This document shows positions 9,069-17,942 of a stretch of DNA of 64,000 bases, piece by piece. This DNA comes from Desulfobacterales bacterium. Its GTDB lineage: Bacteria > Desulfobacterota > Desulfobacteria > Desulfobacterales > CAFBRK01. A program made the translations under genes and the position numbers. Where the stretch lies: contig JAIPEL010000008.1 of the NCBI GenBank assembly GCA_021737185.1, forward strand, positions 1-64,000, given 5' to 3'. How positions within the stretch are numbered: the first letter of the stretch is position 1; each line of letters opens with the position of its first letter. The notes beneath the pieces are model-generated. The model was not told the DNA's origin and did no database searches. It saw only the letters and a list, made by a program, of their open reading frames with translations.

Positions 9069-9316
9069 ACGGCCTCTTCGGCGCCGCTGTGAACCGCCCA
9101 GAAGCTCGGCTCATCCGGCGTGGCAGCGAAAACTTGCGGTCCGGCGGCGGGGCCCGACGATTCCGCTGAGATGAAGTCGCTCTGGCCTGTGCAATGCCGG
9201 CAGACCGGGGCCTCAGGGTGGACGAAAAATTGGATATGCTCGGCACCGAATCTCAAAGACTCGGGATCCATAACGAAGAAGCCGATTATATCAAGACGAT
9301 CAGGAAAAAGTCTGAG

Positions 9317-11395
9317 ATGCGAACGCTGTTCTCTTTTCTATTTTCTCTTTTTTGTTTTCTGCTCCTGCCGGCAGCGGCACCGGCCCAGGCCGTTGTCGAG
9401 CACGATCTGGTTGTCCGGCTCGAACCGGAACAGCACCTGCTCGTCGGGACCGACGAAATCTCGTTCTCTGGCAAGGCCTCAGTGGGGCTTTCCTTCTTTC
9501 TGTCCCCCGACGCCGAGATCCGGCGGCTGACCGTCAACGGAAAACCGGCCGATTACCGCTTCCACCGCAATCGGGTGGCCGTGGAGACGCCGGAAACACC
9601 ACCGGGTGAGAGTTTGCGGCTTCGGGTCGAATACGCGGCCGTGTTCGATGATCCATATCCGGAAACCCCGGCCAACACCGACAACCCCGGATTCGGGGTG
9701 ACCGGCATCGTGGGGGGAAAGGGAGCCTTTATTCTTTCCGGCGCCGGCTGGTATCCGGTGTTTCCGGCGGTCTCCTCGCGGTTTTCCATCACGGTCGACG
9801 CCCCGCAAGGCATGGTGGCGGTGACCGCCGGCCGGTCGGACGGGCGGCGGACCGAAGGCGGCCGCACCCTCTCTTCCTGGAAGGTGGACCAGCCTCTCGA
9901 TGGCCTTTCCCTTTCTGCCGGCTATTATGAGGTGACAGAAGACGATGCCGGCGGAATCCAGGTGGCCACCTACTTTACGGCTGAAACCCAGCCGCTTTCC
10001 GGCCGCTACATCGCCGCGGTCAAGCGGTACCTGAGCCTCTACACGGAGCTGTTCGGCCCCTATCCCTTTGAAAAATTCGCCGTGGTGGAAAACTTCTTTC
10101 CCACCGGATACGGCTTTGCCTCCTACACCCTCATGGGCGGGGTGGTCCTGCGGCTGCCGTTTATCGTCGACGTCAGCCTCGGACACGAGATCGCCCACTG
10201 CTGGTGGGGAAACGGGGTAAGGGTCGACTATGCCTCCGGCAACTGGAGCGAGGGGCTTACCACCTACGTGGCCGACTACCTGTACAAGGAACAGGAGTCG
10301 GCCGAGGCCGCCGAAGAAACCCGGCGCCAGTGGCTTCGCAACTATGCCGTCCTGGTGGACGAAGAAAGCGACTTTCCCCTGTCCGAATTCGTCAGCCGGA
10401 AAGACCGGGTGACCAAGGTGGTCGGATACGACAAATCGGCCATGGTGTTTCACATGCTCCGGCAGATATTGGGCGAAGAGGTCTTTTGGGGCGCCTTGCG
10501 CGACGTCTTCGAAGAAAAACGCTTCCAAAGGGCCTCCTGGGAGGATTTCCGAATCGCCTTCGAGCGGCGCGCCGGACACGGCCCCTGCTGCACCCTGGAG
10601 GACTTTTTTGCCCAGTGGATATACCGGGCCGGCGCGCCGCAGCTGGCCTTGGAAGACGTTGTCCGGAAGCAGACCAAAGGCGGCTGGCAGGTATCGGGCG
10701 CCGTGGTCCAGCGCCAGGACCGGCTGTTCGATCTTCCGGCGACCCTGGCCGAGAAAACCGGCCAGGGCACGTTGACCCAAGTCGTCTCCCTGCACGGGAA
10801 AAAGACCCCTTTTGTTCTGCGCACAGCGAGCCGGCCGAGCGAGGTCGTCCTCGATCTCCACGCCGACGTGTTCCGGCGATTGTTTCCCGAGGAAATCCCG
10901 GCCTCGGTCAACGCGGTCAAGGGGGCGGGTTCGGTTTCGGTGGTCGTTTCCGCGGGCGCCGGAAAAGCTGGAACCCAGACCGCGCAGATGCTGGTTCGGT
11001 CCCTGGGTCTTTCCCGGGCGAGGATCGTCTCCGAGGTCGATTTCCAGCCCACAGTTTCAGAGGGGGGCAGCGTGGTTTACATCGGATTTCCCGAAAACCC
11101 CTTCCTTCTTACCGAGGCCCGGGGTCCGGTGGCCCTGTTTTCCGACCGGTTTTCGGCGGGGGGACGGGTCTTTTCCGAAGCGACCGACACCTTTTTCGGC
11201 GTGTTCGAAAACCCGCAGACCCCGGGGGCGGTGGTGGGGATCCTGTATCCGGTGCATTCGCGGTTCGGCCCGCTGGTGGCACGGAAGGCGGCCCATTACG
11301 GCAAATACAGCTATCTGGCGTTTTCAGCCGGGCAAAACGCGGCCAAGGGGATCTGGCCGGTAACGGACTCGCCTCTGATCGTGAGATGGGAATAG
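9317..11395 (+). CDS. Secreted M1-family metallopeptidase
   Basis: 692 residues from the ATG at 9317, which begins a clear signal peptide (RTLFSFLFSLFCFLLLP, cleavage after AQA). The zinc site is HEIAHCWWGN followed by GNWSEGLTTY. The spacing between the second His and the Glu is 17 residues rather than the 18 usual in aminopeptidase N. The GAMEN exopeptidase loop is replaced by FPTGYGFASYT. This variant set occurs in a bacterial exported M1 subgroup, so peptide hydrolysis in the periplasm or outside is likely, but strict aminopeptidase action is not assured. An upstream in-frame start at 9194 is less likely. Confidence 0.85.
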   Translation: MRTLFSFLFSLFCFLLLPAAAPAQAVVEHDLVVRLEPEQHLLVGTDEISFSGKASVGLSFFLSPDAEIRRLTVNGKPADYRFHRNRVAVETPETPPGESLRLRVEYAAVFDDPYPETPANTDNPGFGVTGIVGGKGAFILSGAGWYPVFPAVSSRFSITVDAPQGMVAVTAGRSDGRRTEGGRTLSSWKVDQPLDGLSLSAGYYEVTEDDAGGIQVATYFTAETQPLSGRYIAAVKRYLSLYTELFGPYPFEKFAVVENFFPTGYGFASYTLMGGVVLRLPFIVDVSLGHEIAHCWWGNGVRVDYASGNWSEGLTTYVADYLYKEQESAEAAEETRRQWLRNYAVLVDEESDFPLSEFVSRKDRVTKVVGYDKSAMVFHMLRQILGEEVFWGALRDVFEEKRFQRASWEDFRIAFERRAGHGPCCTLEDFFAQWIYRAGAPQLALEDVVRKQTKGGWQVSGAVVQRQDRLFDLPATLAEKTGQGTLTQVVSLHGKKTPFVLRTASRPSEVVLDLHADVFRRLFPEEIPASVNAVKGAGSVSVVVSAGAGKAGTQTAQMLVRSLGLSRARIVSEVDFQPTVSEGGSVVYIGFPENPFLLTEARGPVALFSDRFSAGGRVFSEATDTFFGVFENPQTPGAVVGILYPVHSRFGPLVARKAAHYGKYSYLAFSAGQNAAKGIWPVTDSPLIVRWE

Positions 11396-11427
11396 TTGAT
11401 TGGATAAATGGTTGAATGGTTGAATCG
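11395..11427 (+). repeat. TTGATTGG-family mosaic repeat, single arm
   Basis: GTTGATTGGATAAATGGTTGAATGG and one further TTGAATC unit lie between the M1 peptidase stop and the ChaN-like start. Here only one arm is seen, with the same unit types as at 4428. The opposite arm is missing or too diverged to recognise. Confidence 0.55.
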
Positions 11428-11440
11428 CAGGACACAGACG

Positions 11441-12283
11441 ATGAAAAAACGAATTCTATGGCTCGGTGCGGCGCTGCTGGTTGCCGCTGCCGCCCTATCC
11501 ATGGCGGCGGGTGAGGAAGGCCGGCTCTTCGACATTGACAGCAATGAGACGGTTCCCCTGACAAAGGCTGTTTCGACCCTGAAGGAGGACCGGATCATTC
11601 TGGTCGGAGAACATCACACCAGCGAAGCACACCACGAAAACCAGCTGGCCGTCATCCGGGCGCTTTATGAGGCCGGGGCCAAGGTCGCCGTCGGCATGGA
11701 GATGTTTCGAAGCGACAGCCAGGGAGACCTTGACGATTGGACCACAGGAAAGATGCCCGAGAGTGAGTTTGTTCGGGTCTATTACGACAACTGGAACTTC
11801 GACTGGGACCTGTATGCGCCGATCCTGCGCTATGTCCGGGACAACCTGATCCCGGTGGCGGGCCTGAATGTTTCCCGGGCGATCACTAGTCAGGTGGCCC
11901 GCAAGGGGTTTTCCTCCCTGACCGATGAACAGCGCGGCAAGCTTGGGGACGTGGCCTGTCGGGTCGATAAGACTTACATGAACTTTATAAAGCGGGCTTA
12001 CGGCGCCCACGCTCACGGAAACCTGAACTTTACCTATTTTTGCGAGGCGCAGCTGGTCTGGGACAACATCATGGCAATCAACGCAATTGATTTTCTCGAA
12101 AAAAGTCCGGACCATGTCATGGTGATCGTCACGGGAAACGGCCACGCCTGGAAGGGAGGGATTCCGGCCCAAATCGCCGACCGCTCCGGGGCGAGCGTAG
12201 CGGTGATTTTGCCCGAGATAGCCGGTGTCACCGAGCCCGGAATGGTGTCCACTGACGATGCGGACTACCTGTTTTTGCAATAG
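11441..12283 (+). CDS. ChaN-family (DUF399) haem-binding uptake-like protein
   Basis: 280 residues from the ATG at 11441; a signal peptide spans about residues 1-22 (AAALSMAAGEE). The body has the family signatures ILVGEHHTSEAHHENQL, AVGMEMFRSDSQ, VAGLNVSRAI and VIVTGNGHAWKGGIP. ChaN-like proteins are predicted to bind haem in the periplasm or at the outer membrane. It lacks the lipobox cysteine, so it is likely soluble. It follows the M1 peptidase by 45 bp and may share its transcript. Confidence 0.85.
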   Translation: MKKRILWLGAALLVAAAALSMAAGEEGRLFDIDSNETVPLTKAVSTLKEDRIILVGEHHTSEAHHENQLAVIRALYEAGAKVAVGMEMFRSDSQGDLDDWTTGKMPESEFVRVYYDNWNFDWDLYAPILRYVRDNLIPVAGLNVSRAITSQVARKGFSSLTDEQRGKLGDVACRVDKTYMNFIKRAYGAHAHGNLNFTYFCEAQLVWDNIMAINAIDFLEKSPDHVMVIVTGNGHAWKGGIPAQIADRSGASVAVILPEIAGVTEPGMVSTDDADYLFLQ

Positions 12284-12295
12284 CCGGGAGACTTC

Positions 12296-12832
12296 ATGAA
12301 TTTTTGTGTAAAATGCGGCAAAAAGTTGGTTGTCCGGGTGCCGGACGGCGACGACCGCAACCGGTATGTCTGCGGCGCCTGCGGCACCGTCCACTACAGC
12401 AATCCGAAAATGGTGGTCGGCGCGATCCCGGAGTATGAAGACAGGATTCTGCTCTGCCGCAGGGCCATCGAACCCCGCTGGGGGCTGTGGACCCTCCCGG
12501 CCGGGTTCATGGAAAACGAAGAGAGCGTCGAGGAGGGGGCGAAAAGAGAGACATTGGAAGAGGCCGGCGCGGAGCTCAACGGACTTTCTCCCTTTGCCAT
12601 GTTCAGCCTTCCCTTCGTCAGTCAGGTCTATCTGATGTTCCGTGCCCGGCTTTTAACCCCCCATTTTGCCGCCGGCCACGAGAGCCTCGATGTGAAGCTG
12701 GTCTCCGAGGCAGAGATTCCCTGGGACGAGATCGCCTTTCCGGTGATCGAAGAAACCCTGCGCCTTTTTTTGGCGGACCGCAAAAAGGGCGCATTCGGCT
12801 TTCATTCCGGTATTATCAACCGCCGAATTTGA
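12296..12832 (+). CDS. Nudix hydrolase with N-terminal zinc ribbon
   Basis: 178 residues. It starts with FCVKCGKKL and CGACGTVHYSNPKMVVGAI, a zinc ribbon as in NudC-type NADH pyrophosphatases. A complete Nudix box follows: GFMENEESVEEGAKRETLEE with AGAEL. Hydrolysis of a nucleoside diphosphate derivative is expected; NADH is possible but not shown. The start is 12 bp after the ChaN-like stop with GGGAG in between, so it is probably co-transcribed. Its 3' end lies inside a 66-bp direct repeat. Confidence 0.88.
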   Translation: MNFCVKCGKKLVVRVPDGDDRNRYVCGACGTVHYSNPKMVVGAIPEYEDRILLCRRAIEPRWGLWTLPAGFMENEESVEEGAKRETLEEAGAELNGLSPFAMFSLPFVSQVYLMFRARLLTPHFAAGHESLDVKLVSEAEIPWDEIAFPVIEETLRLFLADRKKGAFGFHSGIINRRI

Positions 12833-12876
12833 CGCCGACCCATTCCCGGCCGTCATTCAGGCCTTTTTCTGTAAGA
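12811..12876 (+). repeat. 66-bp imperfect direct repeat, copy 1
   Basis: It starts within the last codons of the Nudix gene and matches 14320-14385. Shared blocks include ATCAACCGCCGAATTTGACG and CTTTTTCTGTAA. The repeat supplies the Nudix stop codon, so the C-terminal residues (IINRRI) come from it. Confidence 0.75.
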
Positions 12877-12922
12877 AGATGATCGACAAGCTGAGCAAGG
12901 AAGCGCCGGTCAACTACTTTAC

Positions 12923-14026
12923 TCAGAAATGAACATCGACGATCAAAGCCCCGTACGAAACATCGCCTTCGGTTTTGTGATGGCCGCCGGGAGGCGTCGG
13001 AAGCGACTCGGATTTGATTAGACCGGTGGACTGTTCGACCGTGGCGCAGATGGATACCAAATCATAATAATGGTAGTAGAGCCCGACCCCGTAGCTGACA
13101 AATCCCCTGTTTCGATCGACATCCCTGTCGTCGTCGGTAACGAGACTGCCGTCGTAGATGACGGAATAGGCCAAGGCCGTGCCGCGGGCCCCCAAGATTA
13201 GCTCGACGCCGTGGGGGGAGGCATCCGACGGTTTGGGAAGTTGGGAGGCCTGGATAAACCCGCGGCCCGGGGGGGCCGCATACGAGCTGAAACCTTCGGG
13301 CATGTTCCATCCGGTGCGAAAGGCCACGACGAGCTCCGCCGCCGTAAACAGATTGCCCAACGACGCACTCGGCGCCAGGGTCAGCTGACCGGCCCAGTCG
13401 TCGTGATATCCGCCCCAATCGGCCAGACACCAGCTATACTGGTAGCCGATATTGACGATCGGCTCGGTGTCTCGTTGGGTGTCCCAGCCTTTCGGATCTT
13501 CGCCTCCCCCCAGGTCGTCGTGGACAAACTTCTGGAATGGCTCTGCAAGGGACGCCTCTCCCAGAACCCCGACAGAGATTTGAAAACTCCGGGCCGTTTT
13601 CCGGTTGAAGCGCTGCCAGTTCAGCGAATAGGTCAGCGTCCCTGCGTAGGGCAAGTCCCCTTGCTGGGGGATTTCGGCCGCCAGGTTCCCCGGCGTGATC
13701 ATGTTCTGGCCGAAGCCGTGGCTGTAGCGAATGACGGAGTCGCCGTCGCCGAGGGCAGGAAAATTGCTGCCGACCCATTTGACCCATCTGATCGTCTCGG
13801 ATTCTTCCCAGCCCGGGTAGCAGACCGTGTGGTACTGGATGCTCCAGCCGTTGGTAAAGCCGCTGTCATCGTCCCATACAATATCATTGTCGATTTCCAG
13901 CCGGAGGGTGCCGATATTGCGGGGACTGTCCAGGTAAAAGTCTTGGGCGCACAGCGGGCTCTGCCTGGCGGTCCATAGCAAAAGGATGGATACCATTGCT
14001 GCAAGCACAAGTCTGGAGCTTTGCAT
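12923..14026 (-). CDS. LpxR-family outer-membrane lipid A deacylase-like barrel
   Basis: 367 residues. It has an N-terminal signal peptide (about 1-27, ending LCAQ), then GTLRLEIDNDIVWDDDSGFTNGWSIQY, DLPYAGTLTYS and a terminal aromatic residue (VDVHF). These fit the DUF2219/LpxR family of 12-strand outer-membrane barrels. LpxR removes the 3'-acyloxyacyl chain of lipid A; whether this homologue does so is inferred only from family. Asn and Asp residues near the front match the region of the calcium/active site. Flanked by the two copies of a 66-bp direct repeat. Confidence 0.8.
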   Translation of the reverse strand: MQSSRLVLAAMVSILLLWTARQSPLCAQDFYLDSPRNIGTLRLEIDNDIVWDDDSGFTNGWSIQYHTVCYPGWEESETIRWVKWVGSNFPALGDGDSVIRYSHGFGQNMITPGNLAAEIPQQGDLPYAGTLTYSLNWQRFNRKTARSFQISVGVLGEASLAEPFQKFVHDDLGGGEDPKGWDTQRDTEPIVNIGYQYSWCLADWGGYHDDWAGQLTLAPSASLGNLFTAAELVVAFRTGWNMPEGFSSYAAPPGRGFIQASQLPKPSDASPHGVELILGARGTALAYSVIYDGSLVTDDDRDVDRNRGFVSYGVGLYYHYYDLVSICATVEQSTGLIKSESLPTPPGGHHKTEGDVSYGALIVDVHF

Positions 14027-14499
14027 CTGCGATCCCTACTGCCAAAAAGTTCCATTCAGACCTTCATAGGGGGTTGACCCCATACCAGCCTTGCATCGTC
14101 CGCCAATAGCGAAGGCGGTTCGAAATGTATACCACATGAGAAGGATTCGAGCACTGTCTTTGGGGCCCGCATTGCTGCGTCGGACGGTTTTTTCCTATCT
14201 TGGCCTGATGTATTTTGTGGCGGCCTGGCTCATCCTTCAGGCGCATCCGCGGCAGCGGCGCGGAAAGGGATTCCCTTCCGGGTGACCGGAAAAACCGCGG
14301 CTTCGGATTTCTCGCCGGTGCCATCAACCGCCGAATTTGACGCCGCCCCATATCCGTCCGTCCACCAGATCTTTTTCTGTAATCCGGGCGTCAAATTTAG
14401 GGCACTTCGCGCCGGAGACAACGGCCGAGAAAATGGATTCCCGTTCCAGGCATCAAGAGAAACCAATCGTCTGAAAGGTTTCCAGCGAGGCCTTGCCGT
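14027..14499. other. Gene-poor stretch upstream of the two-component genes
   Basis: Apart from the direct-repeat copy, I see no convincing gene here. A 64-codon frame at 14091-14285 has no ribosome binding site and no family likeness. The region probably holds the promoter of the minus-strand LpxR-like gene at its left end. Confidence 0.5.
14320..14397 (+). repeat. 66-bp direct repeat, copy 2, with adjoining hairpin
   Basis: 14320-14385 matches 12811-12876. In addition, AATTTGACGCC (14335-14345) and GGCGTCAAATT (14387-14397) are perfect inverted repeats, so this copy sits in a potential hairpin. No gene is needed to explain it. Confidence 0.7.
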
Positions 14500-14710
14500 T
14501 CACATCGCGTTTCACAACATGGACAATCGGCTGGACAATCTGGGCGGCGGCATGAAGTTTCTCCAAAAGGTCCGGCCGGCGGTTTTCGTGTCGATGCATT
14601 CCTTCGGGGACACGGCCTGGTATGGGGATCTAGATTATCCGATCGATCCAAGCCGGACCCAGATCTTTGACTATCGAAACCCCGGCGATTCGATTCGAGC
14701 TCGAACCTTG
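14500..14710 (+). pseudogene. Possible metallo-beta-lactamase-fold gene remnant
   Basis: One frame contains HNMDNRLDNLGGG, MKFLQKVRPAVFVSMHSFGD and IFDYRNPGDSI, which reads like the C-terminal end of a metallo-beta-lactamase-fold hydrolase (a late His ligand after VRPAVFVSMH). The surrounding frame is not family-like and no start codon with a ribosome binding site exists. It is a weak call and may be chance. Confidence 0.3.
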
Positions 14711-14807
14711 AGAAATCGACCGCCTTCTTTTCCGATCTTGCCCCTTCCCGCCTCGTTTGCAAAAACAAGTCGGACCCTGCGAACGATACAGCCATGAATC
14801 GCGGGAT

Positions 14808-14835
14808 TGACATTGCATCTTTGGGTGCAATGTCA
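14808..14835 (+). promoter_or_regulatory. Perfect 10-bp hairpin before the kinase gene
   Basis: TGACATTGCA (14808-14817) and TGCAATGTCA (14826-14835) are exact inverted repeats around an 8-base loop. No T-run follows, so it is not a normal intrinsic terminator. It may be an operator or an mRNA leader hairpin for the histidine kinase that begins 65 bp downstream. Confidence 0.5.
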
Positions 14836-14899
14836 TACAAAACTTCTTATCGGTTCTTGCCCGTCAGGGGTCCATTCATCCATTGATGAGGAGGGAAAA

Positions 14900-16141
14900 G
14901 TGCCCTCAGCATCCAAGATCACCGAGTTTTACGAAACCTTCCGGGAGATCAGCGGACTGGTCCACTCCAGCACCGACGTAAAGGAAGTCCTCGATCTGGT
15001 GGTGTGGAAGGTGACCGAGGCGCTCAATGCCAAAGCGGCGCTGCTGCGCATTTTGAACCTCCGGACCGGGGAGTTCGAGCCGAGCGCCTCTTACGGACTC
15101 AGCGATACCTATTTGTCCAAGGGGCCGGTGACGCAGAAACACCTGATCACCGACGTCTATAAACAGAGGCCGTATATCATCATCAAGGATGTCCAGTCCG
15201 ACGAGCGGATCTTTTATCGCAAAGAGTTGGAAGCAGAGGGAATCTCCATGATTCTGGATCTTCCGCTGGTCTTCCGCGACAACATGGCCGGCCTCCTGCG
15301 CATTTTCTTCCGGGAAAAAAAGGTCTTTGAGCCTGACGAGATCGATTTTGCCGTCTCGCTTGCCCAGCAAAGTTCCTGCGCCATCGACAAGGCACGGCTC
15401 ATCGAAGAGCAGCAGGCCCGCTACGACCAGCTGGCGCTGCACACCGAAAAACTGTCCGCGCTGGGGCGCATGGCCGCCGGCATCGCCCATGAAATCAACA
15501 ATCCGCTGGCCGGCGTGCTGCTGTACAGCTCCAGTCTTGCGAAGAAAGTCAAGGATGACGGTCCGCTCAAAGAGGGGCTGGACATCATCATCCGCGAAAC
15601 CCAGCGCTGCAAGATCATCATCCAGGACCTGCTGGAGTTTGCCCGGGACCGGGAGCCCCAAAAGAATACGGCAGACATCCACCGGGTCATCGACCAAGCG
15701 GTGACCATGCTGGAGAACGAATTCCGGCTGCGGCAGATTCAGCTCGACAGGACCTATGCGCCGAATATGAAAAAGGCCTTGCTCGATGCAAACCAGCTCC
15801 AACAGGTATTGATCAATCTCCTGCTAAACGCCGCCCATGCCATCGAGCAAAAGGGGACCGTTTCGATCCGGACCCGGATGGATGCCGCCGGGAAAAAGAT
15901 GGTCATCGAGGTGCAGGATACCGGCTGCGGCGTGCAGCCTGAACATCTGAACAAGCTTTTCGAACCGTTTTTTTCCACCAAAAAGAACGGCTCCGGCCTG
16001 GGGTTGGCGGTCAGCTATGGGATCGTGCAAAACCACCAGGGACAGTTGACAGTAGAATCCCAACCCGGCAAGGGCGCCTGCTTCACCATCACCCTGCCGC
16101 TGGTCGATGACAAAAGAAAAAGCTACCAGAGATGGCAGTGA
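14900..16141 (+). CDS. GAF-domain sensor histidine kinase
   Basis: 413 residues from a GTG at 14900, four bases after GAGGAGGG. The order is a GAF domain (about 20-165), an H-box with AAGIAHEINNPLAG (phosphoacceptor His197), and an HATPase_c domain with DTGCGVQPEHL and GSGLGLAVSYGIV. No transmembrane segment is seen, so it senses a cytoplasmic signal through GAF. It lies directly before an NtrC-type response regulator, its likely partner. The ligand is unknown; given the operon it regulates, redox state, formate or a cofactor are guesses. Confidence 0.92.
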   Translation: MPSASKITEFYETFREISGLVHSSTDVKEVLDLVVWKVTEALNAKAALLRILNLRTGEFEPSASYGLSDTYLSKGPVTQKHLITDVYKQRPYIIIKDVQSDERIFYRKELEAEGISMILDLPLVFRDNMAGLLRIFFREKKVFEPDEIDFAVSLAQQSSCAIDKARLIEEQQARYDQLALHTEKLSALGRMAAGIAHEINNPLAGVLLYSSSLAKKVKDDGPLKEGLDIIIRETQRCKIIIQDLLEFARDREPQKNTADIHRVIDQAVTMLENEFRLRQIQLDRTYAPNMKKALLDANQLQQVLINLLLNAAHAIEQKGTVSIRTRMDAAGKKMVIEVQDTGCGVQPEHLNKLFEPFFSTKKNGSGLGLAVSYGIVQNHQGQLTVESQPGKGACFTITLPLVDDKRKSYQRWQ

Positions 16142-16216
16142 CCGTCCCGGCTTCGTCCGGTAATACATCCTGGGGGCCGCCTGCGGCAACCGCAACGGAT
16201 TTTCAGTTTTGAGGCC

Positions 16217-17644
16217 ATGATTTCCGACGCCATCAAACCGGCCCAGATTTTGGTCATAGACGATGAGCCCGTGATATGCGACGGGTGCCGGCTGGTGCTG
16301 TGCGAAAAAGGGCATACGGTGGATACCTGCGGGACCGGGCAAGACGGCATGGAGGCGGTCCGGCGGAACGGCTATGAACTCATTTTGCTGGATCTGAAGC
16401 TGCCCGATGCCGATGGAATGGATCTGCTCAAGCGCCTGCAGGAAGAAAAACCTCGAACGCCGGTCATCGTGATGACCGGCTTTTCCTCGGTTCAGAATGC
16501 CGTCGCCGCCATGAAGCAGGGGGCCTTCGATTACCTGTCCAAGCCGTTTTCAGACGATCAGCTTGTCTTTGCTGCGGAAAAGGCCCTTGCCGCCAAGCGG
16601 CTGACCGAAGAGAATCTGGCCCTGCGAAAGCAGTTGTATGCGATGTTCGACTTCAGCAACATCGTGGGGGAAAATCCGCAGCTGCTGCAGATTTTTGATG
16701 AGATCCGAAAGGCGGCGCCCACGGACAGCACCATTTTGCTCCAGGGAGAAAGCGGAACCGGAAAGGAACTCTTTGCGAAAGCCATTCATGCCCACAGCAA
16801 ACGCTCCTCCCGGCAGTTCGTTGCCGCCGACTGCAGCACATTTTCCGCCTCCCTTCTGGAAAGCGAACTTTTCGGCCACGTCAAAGGGGCCTATACCGGC
16901 GCGGTGAGCGACAAGGCCGGGATCTTCGAGATGGCCAAGGGAGGGACCCTCTTTTTGGACGAGGTGGCCAATTTGAGCATCGAGATCCAGGGTAAACTGC
17001 TTCGGGTCATGGAGCTCCAGGAGTTCAAGCCGGTCGGGGGCAGCGTCTACAAAAAGACCGACATCCGGATCATCGCCGCCACCAATCAGGACCTCAAGGA
17101 GCTCATCAGAGCGGGTCGCTTCCGAGATGATTTCTTCTATCGGCTGAATGTGGTGCCGTTGTACCTTCCCCCCTTGCGGGAACGGAAAGACGACGTTCCG
17201 AAGCTGGCCTATCATTTTCTGCGGATCTTCTGCCGGGATATCGGAAAGCGGATCGAAGGGTTTTCCGACGATGCCCTCGAACTTCTCATCCAGTACGACT
17301 GGCCCGGCAATATCCGGCAGCTCAAGAACGTGGTCGAACGCCTGGTGATTTTGACCGATGGCGATGTGCTCTCGTTCGAGGATCTCATCGACCACATGTA
17401 CACGAAAACAAGGTCGATGGGGAATTCCGTGCCCGGAACCGTCGATGAGCTCAAGGCGGCCAAAAAGAAGGTTGTCGAAAAACACTACGCGAGAATCGAA
17501 AAGGCGTTTTTGATGAAAGCCCTTTCGGCCGCAGGTGGAAATATCACCGAGGCGGCAAACCGAACCGGCATGCAGCGTTCCAACTTCTCGACCCTGATGA
17601 AAAAACACGGCCTGTCCCGAGACTCGGAAAAGCCGGCGTCCTGA
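16217..17644 (+). CDS. NtrC-family sigma-54-dependent response regulator
   Basis: 475 residues. The receiver domain (about 8-125) has DD15-16, the phosphoacceptor Asp59 (LLDLKLPDADG) and a Lys in SKPFS. The AAA+ domain (about 145-385) has Walker A GESGTGKE, the sigma-54 contact loop as GAYTGA and Walker B GGTLFLDE. A Fis-type helix-turn-helix closes the protein (NITEAANRTGMQRSNFSTLM). It is expected to open sigma-54 promoters. A strong one lies 212 bp downstream of its stop, in front of the next gene. Confidence 0.95.
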   Translation: MISDAIKPAQILVIDDEPVICDGCRLVLCEKGHTVDTCGTGQDGMEAVRRNGYELILLDLKLPDADGMDLLKRLQEEKPRTPVIVMTGFSSVQNAVAAMKQGAFDYLSKPFSDDQLVFAAEKALAAKRLTEENLALRKQLYAMFDFSNIVGENPQLLQIFDEIRKAAPTDSTILLQGESGTGKELFAKAIHAHSKRSSRQFVAADCSTFSASLLESELFGHVKGAYTGAVSDKAGIFEMAKGGTLFLDEVANLSIEIQGKLLRVMELQEFKPVGGSVYKKTDIRIIAATNQDLKELIRAGRFRDDFFYRLNVVPLYLPPLRERKDDVPKLAYHFLRIFCRDIGKRIEGFSDDALELLIQYDWPGNIRQLKNVVERLVILTDGDVLSFEDLIDHMYTKTRSMGNSVPGTVDELKAAKKKVVEKHYARIEKAFLMKALSAAGGNITEAANRTGMQRSNFSTLMKKHGLSRDSEKPAS

Positions 17645-17662
17645 GCTCCGGACCGGTTTCGA

Positions 17663-17748
17663 CGTATATTTTTATAAACGGCTTACAACCAGCTGTCATC
17701 ATTTAAAAAACCCTTTATCCCGCCCCAAAAGCGTATGTTTTTATAAAC
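17663..17748 (+). promoter_or_regulatory. Two 17-bp direct repeats, candidate upstream activator sites
   Basis: CGTATATTTTTATAAAC (17663-17679) and CGTATGTTTTTATAAAC (17732-17748) differ at one base and are 69 bp apart. They sit about 110-190 bp upstream of the sigma-54 promoter, the usual range for enhancer binding by an NtrC-type activator. The nearest such activator is encoded just upstream. A second, shorter pair TTGTAAC (17791-17797 and 17810-17816) is closer to the promoter. Confidence 0.6.
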
Positions 17749-17855
17749 CCCCGCCCTGTGCACCGACGGCAATCCGTTTCCCCACGACATTTGTAACATC
17801 CTGATTTAATTGTAACGTAACCGACCTTCCCCCGATTTTTCCAGCCCATCGACCC

Positions 17856-17871
17856 TGGCACGGGTCTTGCT
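17856..17871 (+). promoter_or_regulatory. Sigma-54 (-24/-12) promoter
   Basis: TGGCACGGGTCTTGCT matches the consensus TGGCACG-N4-TTGCW at every fixed position, with GG and GC ten bases apart. Transcription would start near 17882, giving a leader of about 60 bases before the receiver-protein gene. It likely drives 17943-25295 as one operon. Confidence 0.9.
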
Positions 17872-17942
17872 GCCTACAGAAGACAGCAATTGTCTGTTTT
17901 GGCGATTCAGCTGAAGCCGGACCATAACAAAGGAGGATGACC

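Noticed and set aside
8936-9271. Minus-strand frame between the ferritin-like gene and the M1 peptidase
   Set aside because: It overlaps the end of the ferritin-like gene, has no ribosome binding site and no recognised family despite a CRHC motif.
14091-14285. 64-codon frame left of the kinase as a small membrane protein
   Set aside because: It has no ribosome binding site and no conserved pattern, and sits in repeat-rich DNA.
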